A stretch of DNA of 64,000 bases from Gramella sp. MT6 (lineage in GTDB: Bacteria > Bacteroidota > Bacteroidia > Flavobacteriales > Flavobacteriaceae): positions 2,265,001 through 2,329,000 of the forward strand of contig NZ_CP048410.1 of the NCBI RefSeq assembly GCF_019357415.1, in the 5' to 3' direction. Every line of letters starts with the position of its first letter. Positions within the stretch are counted from its first letter, which is position 1. The notes beneath the pieces were generated by a model, which did not search any database, was not told the origin of the DNA, and saw only the letters and a program-made list of their open reading frames with translations. Of the stretch, positions 17,009 through 25,673 are shown one piece after another. The position numbers and the translations under genes were made by a program.

Positions 17009-18457
17009 TTATTCTGTTTTACTTTTGTCCTTGAAAAGCCCAGCTTTTTTGAAGAGTTTCTTGATAGGAGAGATAAAATTGTCAAAAACAAATAAGCCCT
17101 GATCTGTGGTAGCTCTATAGGTTAAATAAATACCCAGAGGCAACATGATCCATGTAGACAACCAGGTCGCTATAAATGGGGCAATAGTGCCATTCTCCGC
17201 AGAGTTCTTGGCGAAAATACCTATAAAATGATAGGTTAAGAATATCAAAATCGCCACGACTATAGGTAGGCCCATCCCACCTTTTCTAATAATAGCTCCC
17301 AAAGGTGCTCCTACAAAGAAGAGAACGATACAGGCGATTGCAAGGGCATATTTTTCGTGGAGGGCGATCTCAAATTTGTTAATTTGCTTAATGCTTACTT
17401 TGAATTCCTGTTTTTTCATTCCAAGGTGAGCCAGGGAAGAATTTACAGATCCTAGGGCTAAATTAGCGATCTGGGCACCATCATACGTATCAAAGTAGTT
17501 TAGTAGTCCTTCTTCTTTATTAAAGACTGTGTCCTTTGGCTTGTAATTCATGTTAAGATTCTTCACACCACTTCTGGTGTACATGGAACTTCTAAACTCA
17601 GCCATCCTGTCATTATAGGAAACCGAAAAGGAATCTATACTTTCATCGAGTTCGGAGATCTTAAGCATTCCGTGGGCAGAATTATAGGTCTCATCTTCCA
17701 GGTCTACATTGTTGAAGTCGGAAAGGTCGATATTGATCACATACCTGTCGAAATAGCTTTTAGCAAATGGTTTGCGCTTTCTCTTTTTAAAGTCGCTTTG
17801 CTCAACTTCATCATAGTAATTACCTTCCTTAAGAATAAGGGAAAGGACATCTGAATCTGTACTACCTACCAGTTCTCCTTCTTTAGCCTTGATCACCGTG
17901 TTATTACCACCGGTAGCCTTTTTTTGATGTATGATAACATCGGTTAGGTATTGGTCATTCTCACCGCTTTTCTCATCCACCTTGATATTGAAAGTTCCAA
18001 TATCATTAAAAATACCTTCTGAAATCGCCATGGCGGGTTTAAGCTGGGCGATATTCTTCCGAAGGTTTATAGATTTGAATTCAGCCGCTGGTATCACATT
18101 ATTTGCGAAAAAGAAGGCCACCAGGCTAATAAACACTATAAAAACCGTTAAACTCCGCATGGCACGCCCAAGGGATATCCCGGAAGATTTCATCGCTGCA
18201 AACTCATAATTTTCGGCAAATGCGCCAAAGGTCATTATGGAGGTTAACAGGATGGTGAGCGGCAATACTAATGGCACCAGTTTAGGGGAGAAATACAGGA
18301 GAAATTTCATTATTACTTCTGCATCCAGGTCTTTACCAGCAAGTTCACCTATGTATAACCAGATCGTCTGGAGAACAAAGATGAACATGAGGATTATAAA
18401 GACCGAAAAAAAAGTTTTTAGAAAACTGGTTAGTATGTACCGGTCGAGTATTTTCAA
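17009..18457 (-). CDS. LptF/LptG family lipopolysaccharide-export permease
   Basis: 482 residues. Three N-terminal membrane helices (10-35, 55-75, 95-120), a long periplasmic beta-jellyroll part (about 130-365), and three C-terminal helices ending near 455 give the YjgP/YjgQ layout. It would form, with a partner permease and LptB, the inner-membrane motor that extracts LPS. The partner is not in this window. The start codon is one base after the lolA stop, so lipoprotein transport and LPS transport genes are coupled. The central domain is longer than in E. coli LptF (366 residues). Confidence 0.88.
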   Translation of the reverse strand: MKILDRYILTSFLKTFFSVFIILMFIFVLQTIWLYIGELAGKDLDAEVIMKFLLYFSPKLVPLVLPLTILLTSIMTFGAFAENYEFAAMKSSGISLGRAMRSLTVFIVFISLVAFFFANNVIPAAEFKSINLRKNIAQLKPAMAISEGIFNDIGTFNIKVDEKSGENDQYLTDVIIHQKKATGGNNTVIKAKEGELVGSTDSDVLSLILKEGNYYDEVEQSDFKKRKRKPFAKSYFDRYVINIDLSDFNNVDLEDETYNSAHGMLKISELDESIDSFSVSYNDRMAEFRSSMYTRSGVKNLNMNYKPKDTVFNKEEGLLNYFDTYDGAQIANLALGSVNSSLAHLGMKKQEFKVSIKQINKFEIALHEKYALAIACIVLFFVGAPLGAIIRKGGMGLPIVVAILIFLTYHFIGIFAKNSAENGTIAPFIATWLSTWIMLPLGIYLTYRATTDQGLFVFDNFISPIKKLFKKAGLFKDKSKTE

Positions 18458-18458
18458 T

Positions 18459-19100
18459 TTAGTCTAATCTGTTGATGTAATAATCACTGTATCGTGATTC
18501 GTTAAAGGTAAACAGATTTTGCGCCAGTGGCTGATCTGTCTTGAAGCTTTTTACCGTAATGGTAACTTTTGTACCATTTTCCTGCGTCTGGATCAAATTA
18601 TAAATATGCTTCGTCTGGCTATCTATTCCCAGTAGGATATTCTTGATCTCTGCATTGCTGTCTTTTGGAGTAAGCTTTACGTACTGGATCTCGCGGCCTT
18701 TTACATTCTGAGTGATATCCATTTTATAATTATATCCATCTTCATAAAAGCTGAACATTTTTGAAGGTGTAATGCTGTTACTATCTTCTTCTACATAATT
18801 TGAAATATTGATCTCTTCATCTTCAGGAATTATTGTATAGATCTTTTTTCCGTCGAACATCTGGGTAGTTCCCATAAGGTTCAAAACATATTTTTCGCCT
18901 TTAATACTTACATCGCCTCTTGTTTCCTGGCTTACATTCTCTGCTTTGTTCTCCAGAGCATACTTAAATTCGATGACCATATTGTCATAGTTCTTCACTT
19001 TAGAAGACACTTCGTTAAGTAATTTTTCTGCTTTCGGAGAATTCTGTGCCTGAGCATTAAAAGTGAGAATTGCTGCCAGGATAAATACTAATTTTTTCAT
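18459..19100 (-). CDS. lolA: LolA-like outer-membrane lipoprotein carrier
   Basis: 213 residues with a signal peptide ending NAQAQ at about 19. The pattern AEKLLNEVSSKVKNYDNMVIEFKY, then ETRGDVSIKGEKY and GTTQMFDGKKIYTIIPEDEEI matches the open beta-barrel of LolA-type carriers in Bacteroidetes. It would carry lipoproteins across the periplasm to the outer membrane. It lies 9 bp after ftsK and 1 bp before the LPS permease gene, so all three are probably on one mRNA. Confidence 0.85.
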   Translation of the reverse strand: MKKLVFILAAILTFNAQAQNSPKAEKLLNEVSSKVKNYDNMVIEFKYALENKAENVSQETRGDVSIKGEKYVLNLMGTTQMFDGKKIYTIIPEDEEINISNYVEEDSNSITPSKMFSFYEDGYNYKMDITQNVKGREIQYVKLTPKDSNAEIKNILLGIDSQTKHIYNLIQTQENGTKVTITVKSFKTDQPLAQNLFTFNESRYSDYYINRLD

Positions 19101-19109
19101 TTTGATTTT

Positions 19110-21482
19110 TTAATTGTCTGGTTCATTTAATAGCTGATCTAATGCTGCGAGATCTGTAATTAAAACCTGTCTTGCCTTGCTTCCTTCAAATGGACCAACG
19201 ATGCCAGCGGCTTCCAGTTGATCAATAATTCTTCCTGCACGGTTGTAACCTAATTTTAATTTTCTCTGAAGCAATGAAGCCGAGCCTTGCTGGGCTGTAA
19301 CGATCACTTCTGCAGCTTCGCGGAATAGCTTGTCCCGCTCGCTCACATCTATATCAACTCCTGTGCCACTTTCCTCACTTTCATAGGCTGGTAGCTGGTG
19401 AGCATCAGGATAAGCTTTCTGCGAACCAATGAATTCTGTTATTTTATCAACTTCTGGTGTATCTACAAAAGCACACTGCAATCTTTTAAGCTCATTACCC
19501 TGGGTAAACAGCATATCCCCGCGACCTATTAATTGATCTGCTCCCTGATTATCCAGAATAGTTCTGGAATCGATCTTGGAAGTTACCCTGAATGCTACCC
19601 TGGCCGGGAAGTTTGCTTTAATGATACCGGTAATCACGTTTACCGAAGGTCTTTGTGTGGCAATGATGAGGTGAATTCCAATCGCACGTGCCAGCTGGGC
19701 CAGGCGCGCTATAGGAGTTTCAACTTCTTTCCCTGCAGTCATGATAAGGTCTGCAAACTCATCTACTACCAGAACGATATAGGGCAGAAACTTATGTCCG
19801 TCATTTGGATTAAGTTTTCTTGCCTTGAACTTGGTATTATATTCCTTGATGTTACGGCACATAGCATTTTTCAGCAACTCATAACGATCATCCATCTCAA
19901 TACAAAGCGAGTTCAACGTGTTGATCACTTTATTATTATCGGTTATGATCGCATCTTCTGTATCGGGAAGTTTCGCCAGGTAATGGCGTTCGATCTTATT
20001 GAATAAAGTAAGTTCAACCTTTTTCGGGTCTACCAGTACAAATTTAACTTCTGCCGGATGTTTGGAGTAGAGCAGGGAAGTAAGGATCGCATTTAATCCT
20101 ACAGATTTACCCTGTCCTGTAGCACCTGCCATTAACATGTGCGGCATTTTAGCAAGGTCAACAACGAAAGTCTCGTTAGAAATCGTTTTTCCGAGGGCCA
20201 GTGGTAATTCCATTTCGGCATTCTGGAATTTAGCCGAAGCAATTACAGAACGCATGGAAACAATACTGGCATTTTTATTTGGAACCTCGATACCAATAGT
20301 TCCTCTACCCGGAATTGGGGCGATGATCCTAATGCCCAATGCCGATAGGGAAAGCGCGATATCGTCTTCCAGGTTTTTGATCTTGGATATCCTTATCCCG
20401 GCTTCTGGAACAATTTCATATAAGGTAACCGTAGGTCCTACCGTCGCTTTGATCTGCGCGATCTCAATTTTATAATTCTTAAGAGTATCAACGATACGGT
20501 TCTTGTTTTCTTCCAGTTCCTGCTGGTCTATAGTAATAGAACCTCCGTAATCTTTAAGAAGTTCTATAGTGGGAAATTTGTAATTCTTCAGTTCCAGTGT
20601 TGGGTCAAATTCTCCAAAATCCTTTACCAGTTTATTACTTAGATTATCTTCTTCTTCCTCTTCAGGCGCAGCTTCCACTTCCATGGCGACTTCATCCTCG
20701 GGAGGTGTACTTACTTCCATCTTAGGTGAAGGTTCAGGTGTTTTCTTTGGCTCAGGTTTTTCTTCAGGAAGATCCAGACTAGGCGCTTTCTCTTCTTCCG
20801 GTTTAGGTTTTACCACAGTTTCTTTCCAGTCTTTTTCCTCATCTGTTTCAGAAATTGTGGATTTATGTTCCTGCATAGCATCCTGTAATTCCTTCTTACC
20901 AGACTTAAAATATCCTCCCACCATTTCTGGTGTAACTTTCAGGCGTATCGCCAGGTAAGCTATAAATAGAAATAACATTAGGAGTGCAGTACCGAAAAAG
21001 CCAAGATAATCCTGGATAAAATCATTAGTTTCAAATCCTATTCGTCCGCCTAGCAGTGCATTCTTTTCAGCAAAAAAGCCGAAAAACACAGAAACCCAGA
21101 TCATGACCAAAACACCCCAGAACCAGAACTTTCTAAGATTTGCACTATTAAATCCGAAGAAAAGATAGATACCGCTCAACAGGATCAAAAAAGCGATAGA
21201 GAACGAGGCGAGTCCAAATCCCTTATATATAAAAAAATCACTTATGGTAGCGCCAAACTTACTAAGCCAGTTCTTAGCCTCGATCTCGCGGTTGGCAAAT
21301 TCGTTCAGAACACTTTGATCTGCCTGCCAGTTAAAAAGAAACGAAATAAATGCGACGATGAGTGCCAGGCCAAAAAGCATGAGGAAACTACCTAAAACCA
21401 CTTTTTGCTGTCTGTTCAGCTTAAGTGAAAAATTACGGGTTTTGTTGGCGGTTTTCTTGGTCTTAGCTTTCTTTTTAGCCAT
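19110..21482 (-). CDS. ftsK: DNA translocase FtsK/SpoIIIE
   Basis: 790 residues from the ATG at 21482; a TTG 24 bases upstream is less likely. The N-terminus is very basic (KKKAKTKKTANKTR), then four membrane helices lie between 30 and 185. A Glu/Pro-rich linker covers about 195-285. The motor domain has Walker A GATGQGKS at 453-460 and Walker B VLVVDEF near 571-577. The C-terminal gamma winged helix (ASLLQRKLKLGYNRAGRIID) reads polarity signals. It pumps chromosomal DNA through the division septum. The linker is short compared with E. coli FtsK. It lies upstream of lolA in the same run. Confidence 0.95.
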   Translation of the reverse strand: MAKKKAKTKKTANKTRNFSLKLNRQQKVVLGSFLMLFGLALIVAFISFLFNWQADQSVLNEFANREIEAKNWLSKFGATISDFFIYKGFGLASFSIAFLILLSGIYLFFGFNSANLRKFWFWGVLVMIWVSVFFGFFAEKNALLGGRIGFETNDFIQDYLGFFGTALLMLFLFIAYLAIRLKVTPEMVGGYFKSGKKELQDAMQEHKSTISETDEEKDWKETVVKPKPEEEKAPSLDLPEEKPEPKKTPEPSPKMEVSTPPEDEVAMEVEAAPEEEEEDNLSNKLVKDFGEFDPTLELKNYKFPTIELLKDYGGSITIDQQELEENKNRIVDTLKNYKIEIAQIKATVGPTVTLYEIVPEAGIRISKIKNLEDDIALSLSALGIRIIAPIPGRGTIGIEVPNKNASIVSMRSVIASAKFQNAEMELPLALGKTISNETFVVDLAKMPHMLMAGATGQGKSVGLNAILTSLLYSKHPAEVKFVLVDPKKVELTLFNKIERHYLAKLPDTEDAIITDNNKVINTLNSLCIEMDDRYELLKNAMCRNIKEYNTKFKARKLNPNDGHKFLPYIVLVVDEFADLIMTAGKEVETPIARLAQLARAIGIHLIIATQRPSVNVITGIIKANFPARVAFRVTSKIDSRTILDNQGADQLIGRGDMLFTQGNELKRLQCAFVDTPEVDKITEFIGSQKAYPDAHQLPAYESEESGTGVDIDVSERDKLFREAAEVIVTAQQGSASLLQRKLKLGYNRAGRIIDQLEAAGIVGPFEGSKARQVLITDLAALDQLLNEPDN

Positions 21483-21627
21483 ATGTAGGTTGAACGGTTT
21501 CGGCAAAAATACAAATTAGCCTTTGCCAAATTAAAGAAAAAAATCCTCAATTTTAAAAGTTATGTATTTTCCGGGTTAGACAGTACCCTCTGAAACTTTT
21601 AAATAAAGATTTTATTATAAACCGATC

Positions 21628-21990
21628 CTAAAAAATATAGGGGAAATAAATAAAACAGGCGATGATCACAGCTATAAGAGCGGCGATGAAAACAGCCCCT
21701 GCGGCGACATCCTTAATATGACCAATCTTATTATGAAAATCTGGGTGTACAAAATCTGCCATCGCTTCCAGTGCTGTATTAAGACCTTCAGCGGACATCA
21801 CCATACCTATAGCAATGAACTGAAAAATCCATTCATTCCTGGTGATATCAAAATAGAGTCCAGCTATACATACCAGAATAGAAATTACAAATTGAACCTG
21901 GATACTTGGTTCATGCTTAAGCAAGAGCCAGGCACCTTTAATTGCGTATCCTCCTCCTCTGATCCTTTTACCGAGGAAACTGTTCTTCAT
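21628..21990 (-). CDS. dgkA: Diacylglycerol/undecaprenol kinase, DgkA family
   Basis: 120 residues with three membrane helices and the active-site sequence AEGLNTALEAMADFV near 66-80 followed by HIKDVAAGAV. It phosphorylates diacylglycerol, or undecaprenol as in Gram-positive relatives, at the inner membrane and recycles lipid carriers. The start codon overlaps the tpx stop (TAATG), so translation is coupled to the peroxidase gene. The 145-bp gap before ftsK is AT-rich and shows no clear terminator. Confidence 0.92.
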   Translation of the reverse strand: MKNSFLGKRIRGGGYAIKGAWLLLKHEPSIQVQFVISILVCIAGLYFDITRNEWIFQFIAIGMVMSAEGLNTALEAMADFVHPDFHNKIGHIKDVAAGAVFIAALIAVIIACFIYFPYIF

Positions 21991-22490
21991 TATAATAATG
22001 TTTTCAGGGCGGCAAGATAATCTGGTTCGTCTTCGATTTTTGGTACTTGCTGTGAATGGATCACGTGGCCATTTTCATCCAGAACGAGAACTGCCCTGGA
22101 AAGTAGCCCTTCGAATGCACCATCTATCATTTCAACTCCGTAGTCCTTACCAAAATTTCTATCCCGAAAATCTGAAAGGTTAACCACCTTATCCAGTCCT
22201 TCATCGCTTACAAATCTCTGCTGAGCGAAAGGAAGATCCCGGGAGATACATAAAACTACAGTATTTTTCAATTCTGAAGCTTTCTGGTTGAAATTACGAA
22301 CAGAGGTCGCGCAAACATTAGTGTCTATACTTGGAAAAATGTTCATGATTACCCTTTTACCCTTAAAATCTTCAAGGGTGCCTATAGTTAAATCTGCTTT
22401 AACCAGTTCAAAGTGAGGTGCTTTTTCATCTAACGCCGGTAGGTTGCCATAGGTCGTTACAAGTTCTTCTCCAAGTTTAATCTTTGCCAT
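21990..22490 (-). CDS. tpx: Thiol peroxidase without the usual resolving cysteine
   Basis: 166 residues. FPSIDTNVCATSVRNFN carries the peroxidatic Cys60, and CISRDLPFAQQRF follows at 81-93. In E. coli Tpx the next residue is the resolving Cys95; here it is Val94 (GTA codon). The protein still has Cys81, equivalent to E. coli Cys82. It reduces lipid and hydrogen peroxides, but recycling must differ, either through Cys81 or by an external thiol. It heads the tpx-dgkA pair. Tpx family membership is certain; the altered cycle is inference from the missing residue. Confidence 0.93.
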   Translation of the reverse strand: MAKIKLGEELVTTYGNLPALDEKAPHFELVKADLTIGTLEDFKGKRVIMNIFPSIDTNVCATSVRNFNQKASELKNTVVLCISRDLPFAQQRFVSDEGLDKVVNLSDFRDRNFGKDYGVEMIDGAFEGLLSRAVLVLDENGHVIHSQQVPKIEDEPDYLAALKTLL

Positions 22491-22560
22491 GCTATTTTTT
22501 TATTATGATTATAAATTTATAAGATTGTCTTTCGGGAATTACTAAAATTATCATAAAACA

Positions 22561-22594
22561 ACAAGGGCTGTTTCCCAATGAAAACAGCCCTTGT
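22561..22594 (-). terminator. Intrinsic terminator of the peroxiredoxin operon
   Basis: A 13-bp perfect stem (22561-22573 with 22582-22594) closes an eight-base loop. On the minus strand it lies just after the DUF6952 stop and is followed by a T-rich stretch (TGTTTTATGATAATT). It separates the prx-trx-DUF6952 operon from tpx. Confidence 0.85.
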
Positions 22595-22614
22595 GAATTG
22601 ATTTGTGAGAAAAT

Positions 22615-22863
22615 CTACTTGTCTATAGAACCAAGGACTTTCTTCACAAAGTTATTTGCAGCATCCCTCTCAGGAACACCATCTTCTATCATTTTATGAA
22701 CTTCTACAGCTCCGCAAAGATTGGTAAGTAACTCACCTATAACATCCATTTCCTCTTCAGAAACCGAACGATGCTCGGTGAAATTTTCAAGAACTTCAAT
22801 CGTGTTCTCTAGCTTTTCAACCTCATTGTTCTTCTGCAGATGTCTAATTACTGGTAACTTCAT
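22615..22863 (-). CDS. DUF6952 family small protein
   Basis: 82 residues, mostly helical and acidic, without cysteine ligands beyond one Cys at NLCGAVEV. It matches my memory of DUF6952, a Bacteroidetes family found after thioredoxin and peroxiredoxin genes. Its first 20 bases overlap the thioredoxin gene, so the two are translationally coupled. The fixed neighbourhood suggests a role in peroxide defence, perhaps as an adaptor for thioredoxin or AhpC; no biochemical function is known to me. Confidence 0.8.
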   Translation of the reverse strand: MKLPVIRHLQKNNEVEKLENTIEVLENFTEHRSVSEEEMDVIGELLTNLCGAVEVHKMIEDGVPERDAANNFVKKVLGSIDK

Positions 22864-23158
22864 CGACTAAGTTCTTTAACTGGTCAAACTTATTTGTTTG
22901 AACCTGATTTTTAAAACTTCCATTCTTGAAGGTAGCGAAGGTTGGAAGATTGTCAACTTTCGCAAGTTTTCTTGATTCCGGAAACTTTTCGGCATCAACA
23001 AATACGAATTGTGCATCTTCATTTTCTGAAGCCAACTTCTTGAATTTAGGCTTCATTAATCGGCAGTTACCACACCATCCGGCCATATACTGGACCACCA
23101 CAGTGTCATTGCTGCTAATTAACTCGCTTAAGTTATCCTGATCTAATTCCTTAATCAT
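22844..23158 (-). CDS. Thioredoxin-family protein
   Basis: 104 residues, one thioredoxin fold. The active site is WCGNC with Cys29 and Cys32, differing from the canonical WCGPC by Asn for Pro, which usually shifts the redox potential. The cis-Pro segment NLPTFATFKNG lies near 75-85. No signal peptide, so cytoplasmic. Placed 41 bp after the two-Cys peroxiredoxin gene, it is the likely electron donor to that enzyme. The last 20 bp overlap the DUF6952 gene. Confidence 0.9.
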   Translation of the reverse strand: MIKELDQDNLSELISSNDTVVVQYMAGWCGNCRLMKPKFKKLASENEDAQFVFVDAEKFPESRKLAKVDNLPTFATFKNGSFKNQVQTNKFDQLKNLVDEVTSN

Positions 23159-23199
23159 AGCAATTTTTTTAGATTCTTAATTTAAGCTTCTTCTTTTTC

Positions 23200-23838
23200 T
23201 TAGTTCAAGCTAAGGTAAGAAGCTACTCCTTCGCGGTCTGCGTTCATTGCTTCTTTACCTTCTTCCCAGTTTGCAGGACAAACTTCTCCTTTTTCCTGTA
23301 CGTGCGTGTAAGCATCGATCAATCTCAAGAATTCATTTACATTTCTTCCAAGTGGCATATGGTTAATACCTTCATGGAATACAGTTCCTTCTTCATCGAT
23401 AAGGTAAGTAGCTCTATAAGTTACGTTATCACCTTCCAGAGTTACCGCTCCTGTTTCTTCATCGTAGGTTTCGCTCATGATATCAAGGATATCAAGTCTA
23501 GAACTTAGGTTGCGGTTAGAATCTGCAAGGATCGGGTATTTAACACCTTCAATACCACCGTTATCTTTCGGAGTATTTAACCAGGCGAAATGTACCTCTG
23601 GAGTATCGCAAGATGCTCCAATCACCATAACATTTCTCTTTTCAAATTCTTCCATAGCATTTTGAAAAGCATGTAGTTCTGTAGGGCAAACAAAGGTGAA
23701 ATCTTTTGGGTACCAGAAAAGCAATACTTTTTTATTGTTCTTCTGAGCTTCTTCCAAAACATTTAATTTGAAAGTATCTCCCATTTCGTTCATAGCATCT
23801 ACGCTAAGATTTGGAAATTTTTTTCCTACTAAAGCCAT
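23200..23838 (-). CDS. Two-cysteine peroxiredoxin (AhpC/Prx1 type)
   Basis: 212 residues. The peroxidatic site FVCPTEL gives Cys51 and the resolving GEVCPANW gives Cys187, so it is a typical two-Cys enzyme that works as a homodimer or decamer. It destroys hydrogen peroxide and organic peroxides in the cytoplasm. No AhpF gene is adjacent; the next gene encodes a thioredoxin that probably recycles it. A perfect -7 box (TAAATTTG on the minus strand, 23885-23892) lies about 47 bp upstream of the start. Confidence 0.93.
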   Translation of the reverse strand: MALVGKKFPNLSVDAMNEMGDTFKLNVLEEAQKNNKKVLLFWYPKDFTFVCPTELHAFQNAMEEFEKRNVMVIGASCDTPEVHFAWLNTPKDNGGIEGVKYPILADSNRNLSSRLDILDIMSETYDEETGAVTLEGDNVTYRATYLIDEEGTVFHEGINHMPLGRNVNEFLRLIDAYTHVQEKGEVCPANWEEGKEAMNADREGVASYLSLN

Positions 23839-23884
23839 ATAATTTTATTGTTTTTAAATTAAACTTTCTTCTTTTTCTACGACG

Positions 23885-23892
23885 CAAATTTA
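23885..23892 (-). promoter_or_regulatory. -7 promoter box of the peroxiredoxin operon
   Basis: The minus-strand sequence TAAATTTG fits the Bacteroidetes consensus TAnnTTTG and would start transcription near 23878-23880, leaving a 40-nt leader. No clear -33 TTTG is seen at the usual distance. Confidence 0.5.
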
Positions 23893-24042
23893 GGAACTAA
23901 GAGCGTTATAAAAAGTCTGAAAAATTTTTAAATTTTATTGTTTGATAGGGTTTGTCTATGGGTTTGTATAATCGCAATAGCCTTCCTCTATAATTATCAA
24001 ATTGTCAGGAAATTAACCTTAGAATAGCGGATATTACAAGAA

Positions 24043-25515
24043 TTATTTTTCGGAGAGCATTTTAATTTTTATTCCTATCGCCGCGAATAATAATGTCATA
24101 AACGGACTCAGGTAATTAAAAAAAGCATAACCGGCATAGGACAGTACCGGAACTCCTAAAACTCCGCTATGATAGGCGCCACATGTATTCCATGGAACCA
24201 ACACTGAAGTTACCGTTCCTGAATCTTCAAGACTACGGCTAAGGTTTTCTGGTGCCAGGCCTTTATCTCTATATGCCTTGGCAAACATTTTACCGGGTAC
24301 TACAATTGCCAAATACTGGTCTGATGCAGTTACATTCAATGCTAAACAGCTAAATACCGTACTGGCAAATAAACCGAAGGTGGTGTGGAACATATTAAGT
24401 AATGCTTTGCTGATTTTGGCAAGTGCGCCAATCGCCTCCATGATCCCTCCAAATACCATTGCACATATGATAAGCCATATCGTGCCCAGCATTCCAGCCA
24501 TTCCACTGGATGCGAAAAGATCGTTCAGTGCCTCAGAATCTGTTTCTACCGCTGTATCAACAGTTATGGCATTCATAATCCCTTTATAACCACTTATAAA
24601 ATTCAGGTTTTCCATTCCACTAATTGCCAGTACCACATCAGGTTGGGCGATAAGAGCGGCTACGGCACCTAATAAAGTTCCGATCAAAAGGGCAATAAGT
24701 GGCGATGTTTTCCTTACTATAAGTACGATCACTATAATGGGAACCAGGAATAACCATGGACTAATATTGAAAGCTGCATCAATAGAGTTCAATATAGAAG
24801 TAGTATCTGTAGAACCGCTTGTATCAAGGTTCAAACCTATTATGATAAAGGCAATTAGTGTAATAGTTATAGTTGGTACCGTGGTTAGGGCCATATATCT
24901 AATGTGAGTGAACAGGTCTGTTCCAGCCATTGCAGGAGCAAGATTAGTTGTATCACTTAACGGCGACATTTTATCTCCAAAATAAGCTCCGGAAAGAATA
25001 GCTCCAGCTGTCATACCTAAGGAGATCCCTAAGGCATCGGCGATCCCGATAAGTGCAATACCAACGGTAGCTGAAGTTGTCCAGCTACTTCCGGTGGCCA
25101 ATGAGATCACAGAGCAAATGATAACACAGGCCGCGAGAAAGATCGTTGGATTTAATATTTGTAATCCATAATAGATCATAGTTGGGATAATACCACTAAT
25201 AAGCCAGGTACCGGCAAGTGCTCCCACCATTAATAAAATTAGAATAGCACCGGCAGTACTCTGAATGTTCTTAGCGACCTCATCTATCATATAGTCGAAT
25301 TCAACTTTGTTGAAATATCCTACGATAGCAGCAACACCACCTCCAAGAAGCAGGATGAATTGATTGGAACCACTTAGGGCATCATCTCCAAAAACAAAAA
25401 CGTTAAAGGCGAGCATGGCAATAAGTGCGAATACTGGAATTAATGCTTCCCAGATATTCAACTCTTTATTCTCAATTATTGCTTCATTTTCTGGCTTCTC
25501 GGTAGAGTTTTCCAT
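24043..25515 (-). CDS. nhaC: Na+/H+ antiporter, NhaC family
   Basis: 490 residues with about 12 membrane segments. SSWTTSATVGIALIGIADALG near 145-165, GAYFGDKMSPLSDTTNLAP near 185-203, and a late GTVTSVLVPWNTCGAYHSGVLG segment are the conserved NhaC blocks. It exchanges sodium for protons, or malate-lactate-type substrates in some relatives, across the inner membrane, which fits a marine bacterium. It stands alone. A strong hairpin (25548-25593) separates it from the upstream minus-strand gene. Confidence 0.9.
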   Translation of the reverse strand: MENSTEKPENEAIIENKELNIWEALIPVFALIAMLAFNVFVFGDDALSGSNQFILLLGGGVAAIVGYFNKVEFDYMIDEVAKNIQSTAGAILILLMVGALAGTWLISGIIPTMIYYGLQILNPTIFLAACVIICSVISLATGSSWTTSATVGIALIGIADALGISLGMTAGAILSGAYFGDKMSPLSDTTNLAPAMAGTDLFTHIRYMALTTVPTITITLIAFIIIGLNLDTSGSTDTTSILNSIDAAFNISPWLFLVPIIVIVLIVRKTSPLIALLIGTLLGAVAALIAQPDVVLAISGMENLNFISGYKGIMNAITVDTAVETDSEALNDLFASSGMAGMLGTIWLIICAMVFGGIMEAIGALAKISKALLNMFHTTFGLFASTVFSCLALNVTASDQYLAIVVPGKMFAKAYRDKGLAPENLSRSLEDSGTVTSVLVPWNTCGAYHSGVLGVPVLSYAGYAFFNYLSPFMTLLFAAIGIKIKMLSEK

Positions 25516-25547
25516 TCAGTTCCTGTGGTTTATATGTGGCAAAAATA

Positions 25548-25593
25548 AAGCCTCACGATATACCTGAATATCATCAGATATATCGTGAGGCTT
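25548..25593 (-). terminator. Long hairpin terminator after the gamma-lyase gene
   Basis: A perfect 15-bp stem (25548-25562 with 25579-25593) closes a 16-nt loop that contains a further CTGA/TCAG pairing. On the minus strand it is followed by CTTTATTTTTG, so it terminates transcription from the PLP enzyme gene at 25674-26888. Confidence 0.8.
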
Positions 25594-25673
25594 AAAATTT
25601 TAAAACCGGTCGTTAATATAGATCATTTTTTCTGATCGTAATTTTACGACTTTCGGCTTAATCCTGCAAAATT

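Noticed and set aside
19533..20006. 157-residue antisense frame inside ftsK
   Set aside because: Covers the FtsK motor domain; no start context and no recognisable domain.
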